This document shows, in pieces, positions 6,837 to 14,332 of a DNA stretch of 19,658 nucleotides. How positions within the stretch are numbered: position 1 is the stretch's first letter; the number at the start of each line of letters is the position of its first letter. The stretch spans positions 1 to 19,658 of the forward strand of contig CAZHTF010000066.1 in assembly GCA_964535305.1 (NCBI GenBank), read 5' to 3'. The DNA comes from CAZHTF01 sp964535305 (GTDB lineage Bacteria > Planctomycetota > Phycisphaerae > UBA1845 > Fen-1342). Both the position numbers and the translations under genes were made by a program. The notes beneath the pieces are model-generated. The model was not told the DNA's origin. It saw nothing but the letters and a program-made list of their open reading frames with translations, and made no database searches.

Positions 6837-9491
6837 ATGGACGGTGACAGCATGTCGCGTTCGGCGCAGCGCCAGCTCGCCCTCCGCATCTGCCTCGCGG
6901 CGATCGCGTGGGTCACGGCGGCATTCTTCTGGATAAGCCTGGTCAGCTTCGACCCCGCCGACCCCCCTTCAAACATGGTCTTCCCGGCCAACGCGCAAGT
7001 CGCCAACTGGTGCGGCGCGCTGGGCGCGACTGTCAGCTACGCGCTCTTTTACTACTTCGGCGCCGGAGCGTTCGCATTGGCGGCACTGCTCACCTTCGCA
7101 GCGCTGGCCTGGTCGCACGCGCGGCCACTGGGCGACGTGTGGCTGCGATTCCTCGGACTGCTGCTGGTGGTCGCGAGCGTCAGCGCCGCCGGCGCGGCGA
7201 GCCTGCCGGTCACGGGCTTCACCGTCGCGGGCGCAGGCGGGCTGCTCGGTGGCCTGCTGCACGCGGTGCTGCTGCAAAATCTGCAAACGCTCGGGGCGAT
7301 CATCGTGCTGGCATCGTCCTTCCTGGTCGGGATTCTGCTGGCCGCGGATGAAGTTGTACTGGCCCTGACGCGCTGGATGGGTTGGGTCGGGCAACGCTCC
7401 GCGCCCGCGGTCAGCAAGGGCGGCGCAGCGCTCGCCAGCGCCGGAAAAGCCGTCGCACAAGGCGTCGTGAACGCAAGCGCGCGGCTGAGTAGCCACGTCG
7501 GCAGCGCGAACGGAAACGGGAACGGAAGCGGCAATGGCAGCGGCGCCGCGCGGCGCAACGGAAACGGAAAGGCCGGCGGAAAACGCGCCAGTTCCGCCGC
7601 AAACGACGATGAGACGGATCCGGATGCGCGCCGCGCAAATGGAAGCAGCGATGCGCGCGTCGACGGCGCGGGGCCCGCGAATTCACAATGGCGCGACCGC
7701 AGCGCGCCAAATGCGTTTGCGGCGGCGTTTCAAGCCTCGCTTCCACTCGAGCCGCCGCAGCGCCGCGCGAAGCGCAGCGCAGAATTGACCGACGAAGCGC
7801 CGCTGGAAAGCGCAGACGACCTGGAGCGCAGCGACGATCCGGACTCGTCTGCGATCGGGCCGGCTCTGGCACAGTCGAATTCCGCGTCTGAGCCGCTGGT
7901 GAACGCCGCCCGCCGGATGCCGGTGAAGGACGTGACTGCCTCGCCGCGGCCGCCGAAGGAGCAGAAGGAGCCGCAGCGGAGCGAGCCTCGTCCGATTCCC
8001 AAGGCGCCGTACGTCCTGCCGCCATTGAATCTGCTGGAGGATTCGACGCCTGCGGATCGGCAGGTGGTCGAGATGCTCTGTCGCGAGAAAGCGTGCATTC
8101 TCGAGCAGACGCTGAACGAATTCCGGCTTGAGGTACAGGTGGTCGCGATCGAGACCGGCCCGGTCATCACCGTCTTCGAGCTGCGGCTTGCCCCGGGCAT
8201 CAAGGTCAGCCAGATCGCCTCGCTGGCAAACGACATGGCCCGGGCGCTGAAAGCGCCGGCGGTGCGCGTGGTCGCGCCGCTGCCGGGCAAGAACACGATT
8301 GGCATCGAAGTTCCGAATGTCGACAAGGAGAAAGTGCGGCTCAAGGAATTGATTGAAAGCGCCGCCCGCAGCGATTCGGGCTTGCCAATTTATCTGGGAA
8401 AAGATGCGTCAGGCCAGCCGCTGGTGCTGGATCTGACGAAGATGCCGCACGGCTTGATCGCGGGCACGACCGGCTCGGGCAAGAGTGTGTGCGTATCGAG
8501 CATCATCGTTTCGCTGCTGCTGACGCGCACGCCTGACGAGGTGAACCTGATTCTGGTCGATCCGAAGGTCGTCGAGCTGGCGATGTTCAAGGACATCCCG
8601 CACCTGATGTGTCCGATCGTCACGGAGATGAGCAAGGCCGAGGCAATCCTGGATTGGGCCGCGACCAAGATGGACGAGCGCTACGCGCTGCTGGCCGAAG
8701 CGGGCGTGAAGGACATCCGCGCGTACAACCGCCTGGGACACGACGAGCTGCGCGAGCGATTGCAGGCCACCGCCGAGGAGATGCAGAAAGTCCCGGTCTA
8801 CCTGCCGTATATCGTCATCATGGTGGACGAGCTGGCGGACCTGATGATGACCAGCGCCAAGGAAGTCGAGTTTTACCTCTGCCGCCTAGCGCAGAAGAGC
8901 CGCGCCGTCGGCATCCACCTGATTGTCAGCACGCAGCGGCCGCAGGCCAACGTCGTCACCGGCTTGATCAAATCAAACCTTCCCTGCCGAATCGCGTTCC
9001 GTGTGTCTTCGCGGCTGGATTCGCGGATCGTGCTGGATCAGAACGGGGCCGAGGTGCTGATGGGTCAGGGCGACATGCTGCTGCTGCCGCCGGGCAGCGC
9101 CAAGCTGGTTCGCGCCCAGGGCACGTTTGTCAGTGACGAGGAGCTCAAGCGCGTTGTCAAACACTGTCGCGAACAACGCCAGCCAGATTTCCACCCCGAG
9201 CTGGTGCGCATGCCCTCGGCCTCCGCTGCTGGCGAGAGCGAGCGCGACGAGCTCTTCGACCAGGCCGTCGATATCGTGCTCGAGACCGGCCGCGGCTCGG
9301 TCAGCCTGCTGCAACGGCGGCTGACGATCGGCTACGGCCGTGCCTCGCGGCTGATCGACCAGATGTACGAAGCCGGCATCGTCGGCGAATACAAGGGCAG
9401 CCAGGCACGCGAGGTCGTGCTTTCCAAGGACGAATGGGCCGCCATCCGCGGCCAGCGCGATCGCGAAGAGGCCGAAGAAGCCGCCGGCTGA
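6837..9491 (+). CDS. ftsK: DNA translocase FtsK
   Basis: A septum-located double-stranded DNA pump that clears the chromosome terminus and supports dimer resolution at division. It has 884 residues. The N-terminal membrane domain (about 10-175) has four to five hydrophobic helices. A linker (about 176-385) is poorly conserved, with a Gly/Asn/Ser run at about 222-250 and acidic and Pro-rich parts. The motor domain has Walker A GTTGSGKS (543-550) and Walker B IVIMVDEL (about 659-666). A C-terminal winged-helix gamma domain starts at about 804 (DELFDQAVDIV) and includes RRLTIGYGRASRLIDQM. GGAG eight bases before ATG 6837 fixes the start. All key motor residues look intact. The gamma domain implies recognition of polar KOPS-like sequences, which were not searched here. 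It is followed at 183 bases by pfkA. Confidence 0.95.
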   Translation: MDGDSMSRSAQRQLALRICLAAIAWVTAAFFWISLVSFDPADPPSNMVFPANAQVANWCGALGATVSYALFYYFGAGAFALAALLTFAALAWSHARPLGDVWLRFLGLLLVVASVSAAGAASLPVTGFTVAGAGGLLGGLLHAVLLQNLQTLGAIIVLASSFLVGILLAADEVVLALTRWMGWVGQRSAPAVSKGGAALASAGKAVAQGVVNASARLSSHVGSANGNGNGSGNGSGAARRNGNGKAGGKRASSAANDDETDPDARRANGSSDARVDGAGPANSQWRDRSAPNAFAAAFQASLPLEPPQRRAKRSAELTDEAPLESADDLERSDDPDSSAIGPALAQSNSASEPLVNAARRMPVKDVTASPRPPKEQKEPQRSEPRPIPKAPYVLPPLNLLEDSTPADRQVVEMLCREKACILEQTLNEFRLEVQVVAIETGPVITVFELRLAPGIKVSQIASLANDMARALKAPAVRVVAPLPGKNTIGIEVPNVDKEKVRLKELIESAARSDSGLPIYLGKDASGQPLVLDLTKMPHGLIAGTTGSGKSVCVSSIIVSLLLTRTPDEVNLILVDPKVVELAMFKDIPHLMCPIVTEMSKAEAILDWAATKMDERYALLAEAGVKDIRAYNRLGHDELRERLQATAEEMQKVPVYLPYIVIMVDELADLMMTSAKEVEFYLCRLAQKSRAVGIHLIVSTQRPQANVVTGLIKSNLPCRIAFRVSSRLDSRIVLDQNGAEVLMGQGDMLLLPPGSAKLVRAQGTFVSDEELKRVVKHCREQRQPDFHPELVRMPSASAAGESERDELFDQAVDIVLETGRGSVSLLQRRLTIGYGRASRLIDQMYEAGIVGEYKGSQAREVVLSKDEWAAIRGQRDREEAEEAAG

Positions 9492-9591
9492 TCGCCTCAG
9501 GGCAATTCGGGCGCTCGAATCCCTCTGGTTGCAGCGCTACGGAGCGGCGCCGCGCAGGGCTTGCGCGAAATGCGCGCTCGCGGCAGCGCGA

Positions 9592-9621
9592 TTGGCGTCC
9601 GGGTCGGCGGCGCGGTACACA
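9592..9621 (+). promoter_or_regulatory. Candidate promoter for pfkA
   Basis: TTGGCG (9592-9597) and TACACA (9616-9621) are separated by 18 bases and lie 53 bases before the chosen pfkA start. The -10 match is modest. It is the best pair in the ftsK-pfkA spacer. Confidence 0.3.
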
Positions 9622-9673
9622 ATCAACCGATGAACTCCCCATCATGTTGCAACTGAGCCCCACGGAACCACGC

Positions 9674-10783
9674 ATGAACGCTGCCAAGAAAAACATCCAG
9701 CGGATCGCCATCCTGACCGGCGGCGGCGATTGCCCGGGGCTAAACGCCGTCATTCGCGTCATCACCAAGGCCGCGATTCTCAAGCTCGGGCTCGAAGTCG
9801 TCGGCATCGAAGACGGATTCCTCGGCCTGATTCGCAACCGCATGCACCCACTCACCGCCGACACCGTCTCGAACATCATCACCGTCGGCGGCACGATCCT
9901 GGGAACCACCAACAAAGCCGACCCGGCCCGCTTCGCCGTCGGGACCGACGCCAGCGGCAAGCCGATTTTCCAGGACGTCACCGACCGCGTCATCGAGCAC
10001 CTGCACGAGCGCGGCATCGATCTGCTGATCTGCATCGGAGGCGACGGCACCATGACCGGCGCCGCGAAGTTGATCGAGCGCGGCATTCCTTGCGTCGGCG
10101 TGCCCAAAACCATCGACAATGACCTGATGCATTCCGAAATTACATTCGGGTTTACCACCGCCGTGCAGACGGCCACGGAGTGTCTCGACCGGATTCACTC
10201 GACCGCGTCGAGCCATCACCGCGTGATGCTGGTGGAGCTGATGGGTCGAAATGCGGGCTGGCTGACGCTGCACGCCGGGCTGGCGGCCGGGGCCGACGTG
10301 ATCCTGATTCCCGAGATCGCATACGACCTGGATGCGATCTGCGAGCAGTGCGTCGAGCGCTCCAAGCGCGGCAAGCGCTTCACCATCGTCGCCGTCTCGG
10401 AAGGCGCCAAGCCGCGCGGCGGCGAGCAGGTGGTCGCAAAAGTCGTGCACGACAGCCCCGACACACGCCGCCTCGGCGGTATCAGCATCGCTCTCGCCGA
10501 GCAGATCGAAAACAAGACCGGGCTGGAGACCCGCGCCACCGTGCTCGGGCACATTCAGCGCGGCGGAACGCCGGTCGCGTACGACCGCGTGCTGGCGACG
10601 CTGTTTGGGCATCGCGCGATCCAGCTCGTGGCGACGCGTGAGTGGAACAACGTCGTGGTGATGAAAGAGGGCCGTACGGAATTCGTCCCGATCGAAACGG
10701 TCGCCGGCCAGCAGCGGACCGTCGAGCTGGACGACCCGCTGATCGGCATGGCCCGCGCGCTGGGCACCTGCATGGGCGACTAG
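9674..10783 (+). CDS. pfkA: 6-phosphofructokinase
   Basis: Phosphorylates fructose 6-phosphate to the 1,6-bisphosphate in glycolysis. The 369 residues fit the PfkA family. Visible elements are the nucleotide loop TGGGDCPGLNA (15-25), GGDG (122-125), PKTIDND (144-150) with catalytic Asp D148, and MGR (190-192). Gly at the last position of GGDG usually marks ATP use, whereas PPi enzymes have Asp there. Lys in PKTIDND, in place of the Gly of E. coli PFK, is shared with PPi enzymes and some ATP enzymes. ATP is therefore the better guess but not certain. ATG 9674 has GGA about nine bases upstream. ATG 9644 in the same frame would add ten residues. The open frame further upstream to 9434 has no coding character. 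Confidence 0.93.
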   Translation: MNAAKKNIQRIAILTGGGDCPGLNAVIRVITKAAILKLGLEVVGIEDGFLGLIRNRMHPLTADTVSNIITVGGTILGTTNKADPARFAVGTDASGKPIFQDVTDRVIEHLHERGIDLLICIGGDGTMTGAAKLIERGIPCVGVPKTIDNDLMHSEITFGFTTAVQTATECLDRIHSTASSHHRVMLVELMGRNAGWLTLHAGLAAGADVILIPEIAYDLDAICEQCVERSKRGKRFTIVAVSEGAKPRGGEQVVAKVVHDSPDTRRLGGISIALAEQIENKTGLETRATVLGHIQRGGTPVAYDRVLATLFGHRAIQLVATREWNNVVVMKEGRTEFVPIETVAGQQRTVELDDPLIGMARALGTCMGD

Positions 10784-10822
10784 ATCGACTTTCGGCTGAT
10801 ATCTCATTTCCCGCCGCGCGCG

Positions 10823-10828
10823 TACAAT
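10823..10828 (+). promoter_or_regulatory. Candidate -10 box for cysS
   Basis: TACAAT sits ten bases before the cysS ATG, inside GC-rich DNA, with no good -35 box. If used, transcription would start at or next to the ATG and give a leaderless or nearly leaderless mRNA. This fits the absence of a Shine-Dalgarno sequence in front of cysS. Confidence 0.35.
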
Positions 10829-10837
10829 TTCGCGACT

Positions 10838-12394
10838 ATGTCGCTGAAGCTGCATAACAGCCTGACTCGCCGACGCGAGCCTTTTATTCCGATCGCGCCG
10901 CCGCGCGTCGGGTTCTACAAGTGTGGCGTGACGGTCTACGCCGCCGCGCATCTGGGCCACGCCAAGAGCGCGATTCATTTTGATGTGATGGTCCGCTGGC
11001 TGCGGCATTGCGGTTACGATGTGACCTACATTCAAAACATCACCGACGTCGGGCACCTGACCAATGATGCCGACGACGGCGAGGATCCGGTGGTGCGCGA
11101 GGCCCGTCGCCGCGGGCTGCATCCGATGGCGGTAGCCGAGACCTTCACGCGCGACTGGCTCGACGACATGGACGCGCTGCACATGCTGCGGCCGGACATG
11201 ATGCCGCGCGCCAGCGGGCACGTCAGCGAGCAGGTCGAGCTGGCCCAGACGCTGCTGGAGAAAGGCCACGCCTACGTCGTGAACGGCTCGGTGTATTTCG
11301 ATGTCAGCACGTTCCCCAGCTATGGCCAGCTCAGCGGCCGCACAATCGAGGAAGGCGCCGCGGGCACGCGCGTCGCGCTGCGCAGCGAGAAGCGCCAGCC
11401 GGCGGATTTCGCACTGTGGAAGCGGGCCGAGCCCGAGCACATCATGCGTTGGAACAGCCCCTGGGGCGAAGGATTCCCCGGCTGGCACCTCGAATGCTCC
11501 GCGATGGGCATGAAGTACCTAGGCGAATCGTTCGACATTCACGGCGGCGGGCTGGACAACCTCTTTCCGCACCACGAGTGCGAGATCGCCCAAAGCGAAT
11601 GCGCCACCGGCAAGCCGTTCGTGCGCTACTGGCTGCACAACAACATGTGCACCGTAAACGGCCAGAAGATGAGCAAGAGCCTGGGCAACGGAATCGCGAT
11701 CCGCGACATCCTCCGCAGCGGGCATGCGCTGCTGTCGAAGACGTTCGAATCCGCGGTGGTGCGGCACTTCATCCTCACCAGCCACTATCGCGCCACGCTG
11801 GACTTCTCGAATGACGCGCTGCTGGCGGTCGAGAGCGGTTCGCACCGCCTGCGAGACGCGCTGCGCGAGCTGCAGGCCGCGCTGCCGCAATCGAGGATGG
11901 CAGCCGCGGCCGCGGCCGAATCCGCCGGATCAGAGAGCCAGGCGCCGCTGGCGCTCGGTCAGCCGCGCGCCTTGGCTGCCGCCCGCTCCGCCGCGAGCGA
12001 CGTTGTGCGGCAGACGCTCGAATCCGCAGTGACGCGCTTCGCCGAGCATATGGACGAAGACTTCAACTCAGCCGCGGCGATCGCGGTGCTGTTCGAGCTG
12101 ATTCGCTCGACCACGGCGCTGCTGCGCGACGCGGCGACGGCGCCGCCGGCCGACATTCGGGCCGCATACCTGGTGCTCGCCGCGCTGTGCCAAGACGTGC
12201 TCGGGTTTGAGTGGAGCGGCGGCAGCCAGTCGAGCGGCGGGCGGCAGCAGCTCGACGGGGTCATCAGCCTGCTGGTCGAGCTGCGCCAGCAAGCCCGCGC
12301 CGCCAAGAACTTCTCTCTGGGCGACCAGATTCGCATGCGGCTGTCGGCGCTGGGCATCGAGCTGCGCGACGGGCCGGATGGCACAAAGTGGTAG
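10838..12394 (+). CDS. cysS: Cysteine--tRNA ligase
   Basis: Charges tRNA-Cys with cysteine using ATP. This class I synthetase has 518 residues, somewhat longer than the roughly 460 of E. coli. Visible are the zinc ligand C29 in YKCG, the HIGH-type motif HLGH (38-41), C220 in GWHLECSAM, H245 and E249 in FPHHECEIAQSE (the other expected zinc ligands), and KMSKS at 277-281. The extra length includes an Ala-rich segment at about 350-385 between catalytic core and C-terminal anticodon-binding part. The start gives MSLKLHNSLTRR, as in other CysS proteins. No Shine-Dalgarno is visible, and a TACAAT box lies ten bases upstream. It is 54 bases downstream of pfkA and convergent with the next gene. The cognate tRNA-Cys lies about 1.6 kb downstream. 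Confidence 0.96.
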   Translation: MSLKLHNSLTRRREPFIPIAPPRVGFYKCGVTVYAAAHLGHAKSAIHFDVMVRWLRHCGYDVTYIQNITDVGHLTNDADDGEDPVVREARRRGLHPMAVAETFTRDWLDDMDALHMLRPDMMPRASGHVSEQVELAQTLLEKGHAYVVNGSVYFDVSTFPSYGQLSGRTIEEGAAGTRVALRSEKRQPADFALWKRAEPEHIMRWNSPWGEGFPGWHLECSAMGMKYLGESFDIHGGGLDNLFPHHECEIAQSECATGKPFVRYWLHNNMCTVNGQKMSKSLGNGIAIRDILRSGHALLSKTFESAVVRHFILTSHYRATLDFSNDALLAVESGSHRLRDALRELQAALPQSRMAAAAAAESAGSESQAPLALGQPRALAAARSAASDVVRQTLESAVTRFAEHMDEDFNSAAAIAVLFELIRSTTALLRDAATAPPADIRAAYLVLAALCQDVLGFEWSGGSQSSGGRQQLDGVISLLVELRQQARAAKNFSLGDQIRMRLSALGIELRDGPDGTKW

Positions 12395-12411
12395 CCCGCG
12401 AGCGCTGACGC

Positions 12412-13728
12412 CTACTCCACCGCCGCCGCCGGCGGGGCGAACGTGAAGTCCGCGACCAGCGGCAGGTGATCGTACTCGCGTCCCGCTTCGTCCTTGGCAA
12501 CGTCGAGCTTCTGGAGGCCAGCTTTCTCCAGGTCTTCTGGGCTCATCTGCGTTGTGTCCAGCGCGAACGCCTGTTGCAGATGCAGCACGCTATCGCTGTA
12601 CAGAATGTAATCCAGCCGGCCCGGTTTGTACTCCGAGTTGTCGTCGCGCCAGGTCCAGTCGCCCGGTCCCGCGATGTTGTGCAGCGGGCGCGCGTCGGAC
12701 AGCGGCGTCTGGTCCCAGTCGGGCGCGAAGTCCGCGCCGAATCGCGTTTCGTCCGAGATGTCGCCGGACAGCAGCGTCGTCAGCGGCTGCGGACCGCCGA
12801 CTAGATTGAAATCGCCCAGGATGATCAGGCCGGTCCCCGGCGGGATTTGCACATAGCCGGCCGACTCCTTCGCATCACGCAGCCAGTTGATGATGCCATC
12901 CGACTGCCGCTGCCGCTGCGGGTCGTTGTCCGTCCCGCCGCAGCACTTGTGATGCGTGTTCACCAAATAGAGGTCGGCAGCGAAGCGCTCGTCCGGCAGA
13001 TCAACGTACGCGATCGCGACACCGCGGTCGGCGGGCGGCTGGGTCTGGTCGCGCGTCAGTTGCAGCGGGTACTTGCTGGCGATGACGTTCGTGTAACCCT
13101 GATACGCGTGCCAGCGGCCGCCGTCTGGCAGCGGCAGGATGCGATCCAGCAGCGCCTGCACGTCCGCGGCGGTTTTCCGCGGCGGATCGGACTTCTCGCG
13201 ATCCTGGGGGTGTACGCCGATCTCCTGCAGCGCCAGCACGTCCGGATCCAGCGCGGTCAGGATCCGCCCAATGCGCGGACTGACGCGCGGATCGACGTCG
13301 GGAAACAGGCTGTTCCATTTGACGTTGTACGACACCACCCGCAACGCGGCTTCATCCTGGCGGTCGACAAACGTGCCGCGTGCAGCGCGCGGCGGAAAGG
13401 CGCGCGGCCCGGGTGCGCCGGCGATCGGCTTCTCAGTCACGACTGCCTGCGACGCCGCCGGCGCGATGTGCGCCGCTCGCCGCGTATCCGTGGCGGCCGC
13501 GGTGGATGATGCTCCTGCTGGCGCAGGCGCGGCGGAGGTGGCCGTACCGCCAGCCGGGGCGATCGGCCGCTGCTCGCACCCAGCCAGCAGTAGCGCGCAC
13601 ATCGCCAGCGGCAGCATCCTGCACTTGCCAAACGCGGAGAAGCGCAGGTGAACGCGCAGCGCCGTCAGCCGGCCGACGACCGCAGCTGACGGCTGATGGA
13701 CGTGTCGAATTTGTACGAGTCGAGTCAT
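12412..13728 (-). CDS. Endonuclease/exonuclease/phosphatase family protein, predicted lipoprotein
   Basis: A DNase I-like fold hydrolase; the substrate could be DNA, a phospholipid or a sugar/inositol phosphate. With ATG 13728 it has 438 residues. A lipobox LLAGC ends at C51. A Pro/Ala-rich linker follows, and the catalytic domain runs from about 128 to the end. Motifs seen are VSYNVKWNS (N135), LALQEIG (E169), VNTHHKCC (about 256-263), LGDFN (D306, N308), LDYILYSD (D373) and YDHLP (D420, H421). The start is uncertain. ATG 13728 has GAGGA four bases upstream but gives a long n-region. ATG 13617 gives a standard signal peptide (MLPLAMCALLLAGC) without a good ribosome site. The lipobox places it outside the cytoplasm. 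It is convergent with cysS, with 17 bases between stops. Confidence 0.82.
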   Translation of the reverse strand: MTRLVQIRHVHQPSAAVVGRLTALRVHLRFSAFGKCRMLPLAMCALLLAGCEQRPIAPAGGTATSAAPAPAGASSTAAATDTRRAAHIAPAASQAVVTEKPIAGAPGPRAFPPRAARGTFVDRQDEAALRVVSYNVKWNSLFPDVDPRVSPRIGRILTALDPDVLALQEIGVHPQDREKSDPPRKTAADVQALLDRILPLPDGGRWHAYQGYTNVIASKYPLQLTRDQTQPPADRGVAIAYVDLPDERFAADLYLVNTHHKCCGGTDNDPQRQRQSDGIINWLRDAKESAGYVQIPPGTGLIILGDFNLVGGPQPLTTLLSGDISDETRFGADFAPDWDQTPLSDARPLHNIAGPGDWTWRDDNSEYKPGRLDYILYSDSVLHLQQAFALDTTQMSPEDLEKAGLQKLDVAKDEAGREYDHLPLVADFTFAPPAAAVE

Positions 13729-13929
13729 TGCGTCCTCATGGGAATTCGCAAGCGTAGCGTCAGCGGCATGATCGCACATCCGCGGCGGATGGCAACGCAG
13801 AACCTGCCGGCTCTGAATTCGACCGGCGCAGTGTAATTGCTGGCCGCTTCACCGCAGGCCAACGCCCACGGTCCGGCCTTCGACTGTCGCGAATCCGCAG
13901 CCGCGCCGCGCGGGCCGGCGCGCCGGTAC

Positions 13930-13957
13930 TTGTCGGCGAGGCCGATCCGTAGATAAT
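13930..13957 (+). promoter_or_regulatory. Candidate promoter for tRNA-Cys
   Basis: TTGTCG (13930-13935) and GATAAT (13952-13957) are separated by 16 bases, a reasonable sigma-70 pair. The start of transcription would lie about 58 bases before the tRNA 5' end. Confidence 0.45.
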
Positions 13958-14021
13958 CACGAATTCGCCCGCTGGTTCGCCGCGTCGCGCTCAGCGCGCA
14001 CCCCGGCGCCGGGCGGACGCT

Positions 14022-14095
14022 GGCGGCGTACCCAAGTGGACCAAGGGGTCGGATTGCAAATCCGTTATTCGTGGGTTCGAATCCCACCGCCGCCT
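14022..14095 (+). tRNA. tRNA-Cys (anticodon GCA)
   Basis: Cloverleaf read by eye. The acceptor stem GGCGGCG/CGCCGCC has 7 bp. A short D stem CCC/GGG carries a loop with GTGG. The anticodon arm CGGA-TTGCAAA-TCCG has GCA as anticodon. The T arm GTGGG-TTCGAAT-CCCAC has 5 bp. The discriminator base is T (14095), the known identity base for tRNA-Cys. CCA is not encoded. The first anticodon-stem pair is T-T, and is weak. Confidence 0.95.
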
Positions 14096-14207
14096 TTCAA
14101 GCCTTGCCGGATTGATTTTTGAAAGTACCCGCGCGTCCGAAGCCGCGGCTGCATTGAGGCCGCTCTCGCGGCATTCGCCCGCATCCAACCACCACACCGC
14201 GAAACCC

Positions 14208-14250
14208 AAAAACAGGAGCGACGAAGCGAGTGTTCCTCGCGCCGTCGCTC
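14208..14250 (-). terminator. Rho-independent terminator of the nine-heme cytochrome gene
   Basis: The outer stem GAGCGACG (14216-14223) pairs with CGTCGCTC (14243-14250). The inner stem GCGAG (14226-14230) pairs with CTCGC (14236-14240) around a TGTTC loop. On the minus strand the hairpin is followed after three bases by TTTTT (14212 to 14208). It lies about 83 bases past the cytochrome stop and has no T-run on the plus strand, so it acts leftwards. Confidence 0.7.
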
Positions 14251-14332
14251 ATCGCAGAAAGGAGAACCGTCAAGCTCCGCGGCAGCCGACCACTCAGCCC
14301 ACCAGCCTGTCAGCCGGCACGCCGCGCGTTTC

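Noticed and set aside
7504..7585. Gly/Asn/Ser-coding repetitive DNA in ftsK as a mobile or CRISPR-like repeat
   Set aside because: It is a low-complexity linker in frame with FtsK. There is no regular repeat-spacer pattern.
9740..11488. 582-codon minus-strand open frame
   Set aside because: Antisense to pfkA and cysS, which have full catalytic motifs. The product is Arg/Ala/His-rich with no domain; long antisense frames are expected at this GC content.
13725..14087. Minus-strand open frame starting MGFEPTNNGFAIRPLGPLGY
   Set aside because: Also an antisense tRNA translation (GFEPT-type peptide), continuing through spacer DNA into the leader of the nuclease gene. No domain and no independent support.
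14094..14125. CTTTCAA...TTGAAAG inverted repeat after tRNA-Cys as a terminator
   Set aside because: AT-rich 7-bp stem with an 18-base loop. The T-run lies inside the loop rather than after the stem, so it is too weak to call.
13991..14209. Minus-strand open frame with RRWDSNPRITDLQSDPLVHLG
   Set aside because: It is the antisense translation of the tRNA-Cys gene. WDSNPR-type peptides are a well-known false gene pattern from tRNA sequences.
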